Below, one piece after another: positions 63,838 to 64,000 of a DNA stretch of 64,000 bases. Position 1 is the stretch's first letter, and every line of letters begins with the position of its first letter. Source of the DNA: Anaerolineae bacterium (GTDB lineage: Bacteria; Chloroflexota; Anaerolineae; Aggregatilineales; Aggregatilineaceae); assembly GCA_016926875.1 (NCBI GenBank), contig JAFGNU010000018.1:1-64000 (forward strand), written 5' to 3'. The position numbers were made by a program, and so were the translations under genes. The notes under the pieces were generated by a model. The model was not told the DNA's origin. It ran no database searches and saw nothing but the letters and a program-made list of their open reading frames with translations.

Positions 63838-64000
63838 ATGCGACTGACAGACCTGTTCACCCGCACGCTGCGCGATGCCCCGGCAGACGCCGACCTGATC
63901 AGCCACCAGTTGGCGATCCGGGCCGGGCTGGTGCGCCCGGTGGCGGCGGGCATTTACGCGCTGATGCCGCTCGGCTGGCGCGTGATCCGTAACATAGCGG
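63838..64000 (+). CDS. proS: proline--tRNA ligase, N-terminal fragment
   Basis: The first 54 codons of a class II prolyl-tRNA synthetase, cut by the window edge. The start reads MRLTDLFTRTLRDAPADA, then SHQLAIRAGLVRPVAAGIYA and LMPLGWRVIRNI, which is the standard bacterial ProS opening. AGGAGGGA lies just upstream; ATG 63835 is an alternative start one codon earlier. It charges tRNA-Pro with proline. The gene begins about 200 bp after a terminator and 70 bp after a repeat. Confidence 0.92.
   Translation, partial: MRLTDLFTRTLRDAPADADLISHQLAIRAGLVRPVAAGIYALMPLGWRVIRNIA

Noticed and set aside
1-64000. CRISPR array
   Set aside because: No regularly spaced 20-40 bp direct repeats were seen; the repeats present are dispersed palindromes.

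Overview
This window looks like chromosomal DNA from a Chloroflexota bacterium, probably of the Anaerolineae type. The evidence is high G+C, two proteins of the Chlor_Arch_YYY family (YYYFG motif) known mainly from Chloroflexi and archaea, an Agl23/TIGR03663-like giant membrane protein, and the gene content around mreCD, mrdA, minCDE and rodA. The taxonomic call is inference. No rRNA, phage or CRISPR was found.

Region 1 (1-10.6 kb) is a signalling and envelope block. It holds three small Trp-rich membrane proteins, a membrane histidine kinase whose H box seems to be missing, an MFS exporter, a PPC-like and a NERD membrane protein, two divergent single-domain response regulators, and a soluble histidine kinase with a normal H box. 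Region 2 (10.6-23.3 kb) is mostly housekeeping: a GT39-like membrane glycosyltransferase divergent from alpha-glucan phosphorylase, a TPR-like membrane protein, a histidine phosphatase, two tandem PIG-V-like mannosyltransferases, a DegV lipid-binding protein and a YyaL/DUF255 thioredoxin-like protein.

Region 3 (23.3-30.8 kb) is accessory. It has a lipoprotein gene inside a 788-bp segment bounded by 19-bp perfect inverted repeats, an OsmC protein, an L,D-transpeptidase between two STAS-like small proteins, an ABBA-type (NphB/CloQ/Orf2) aromatic prenyltransferase with its own terminator, a Cache-like membrane sensor and an aldehyde dehydrogenase. The prenyltransferase is the most surprising single gene here. 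A tRNA-Gln(CUG) gene then lies divergent from gltX.

Region 4 (31-41.6 kb) runs from gltX to the cell-shape and division block: mreC, mreD, mrdA (PBP2), minC, minD, minE and rodA. These proteins direct lateral-wall peptidoglycan synthesis and placement of the division septum. mreB is not in the window.

Region 5 (41.7-63.4 kb) is a co-directional array of very large membrane proteins of 1008, 2411, 920, 655 and 1497 residues. It is interrupted by an ECF sigma factor, its zinc-finger anti-sigma factor and a GNAT acetyltransferase. The set resembles machinery for handling lipid-linked sugars or glycosylating surface polymers, but no member has a proven function. The window ends in the first codons of proS, preceded by a promoter-terminator unit that may make a small RNA.

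Two families of dispersed palindromic repeats mark the intergenic gaps: a ~150-bp family with TTGGCCTCACCCC ends (four copies or fragments) and a ~50-bp family beginning GTAGGGGC and ending CCCCTAC or similar (three copies).
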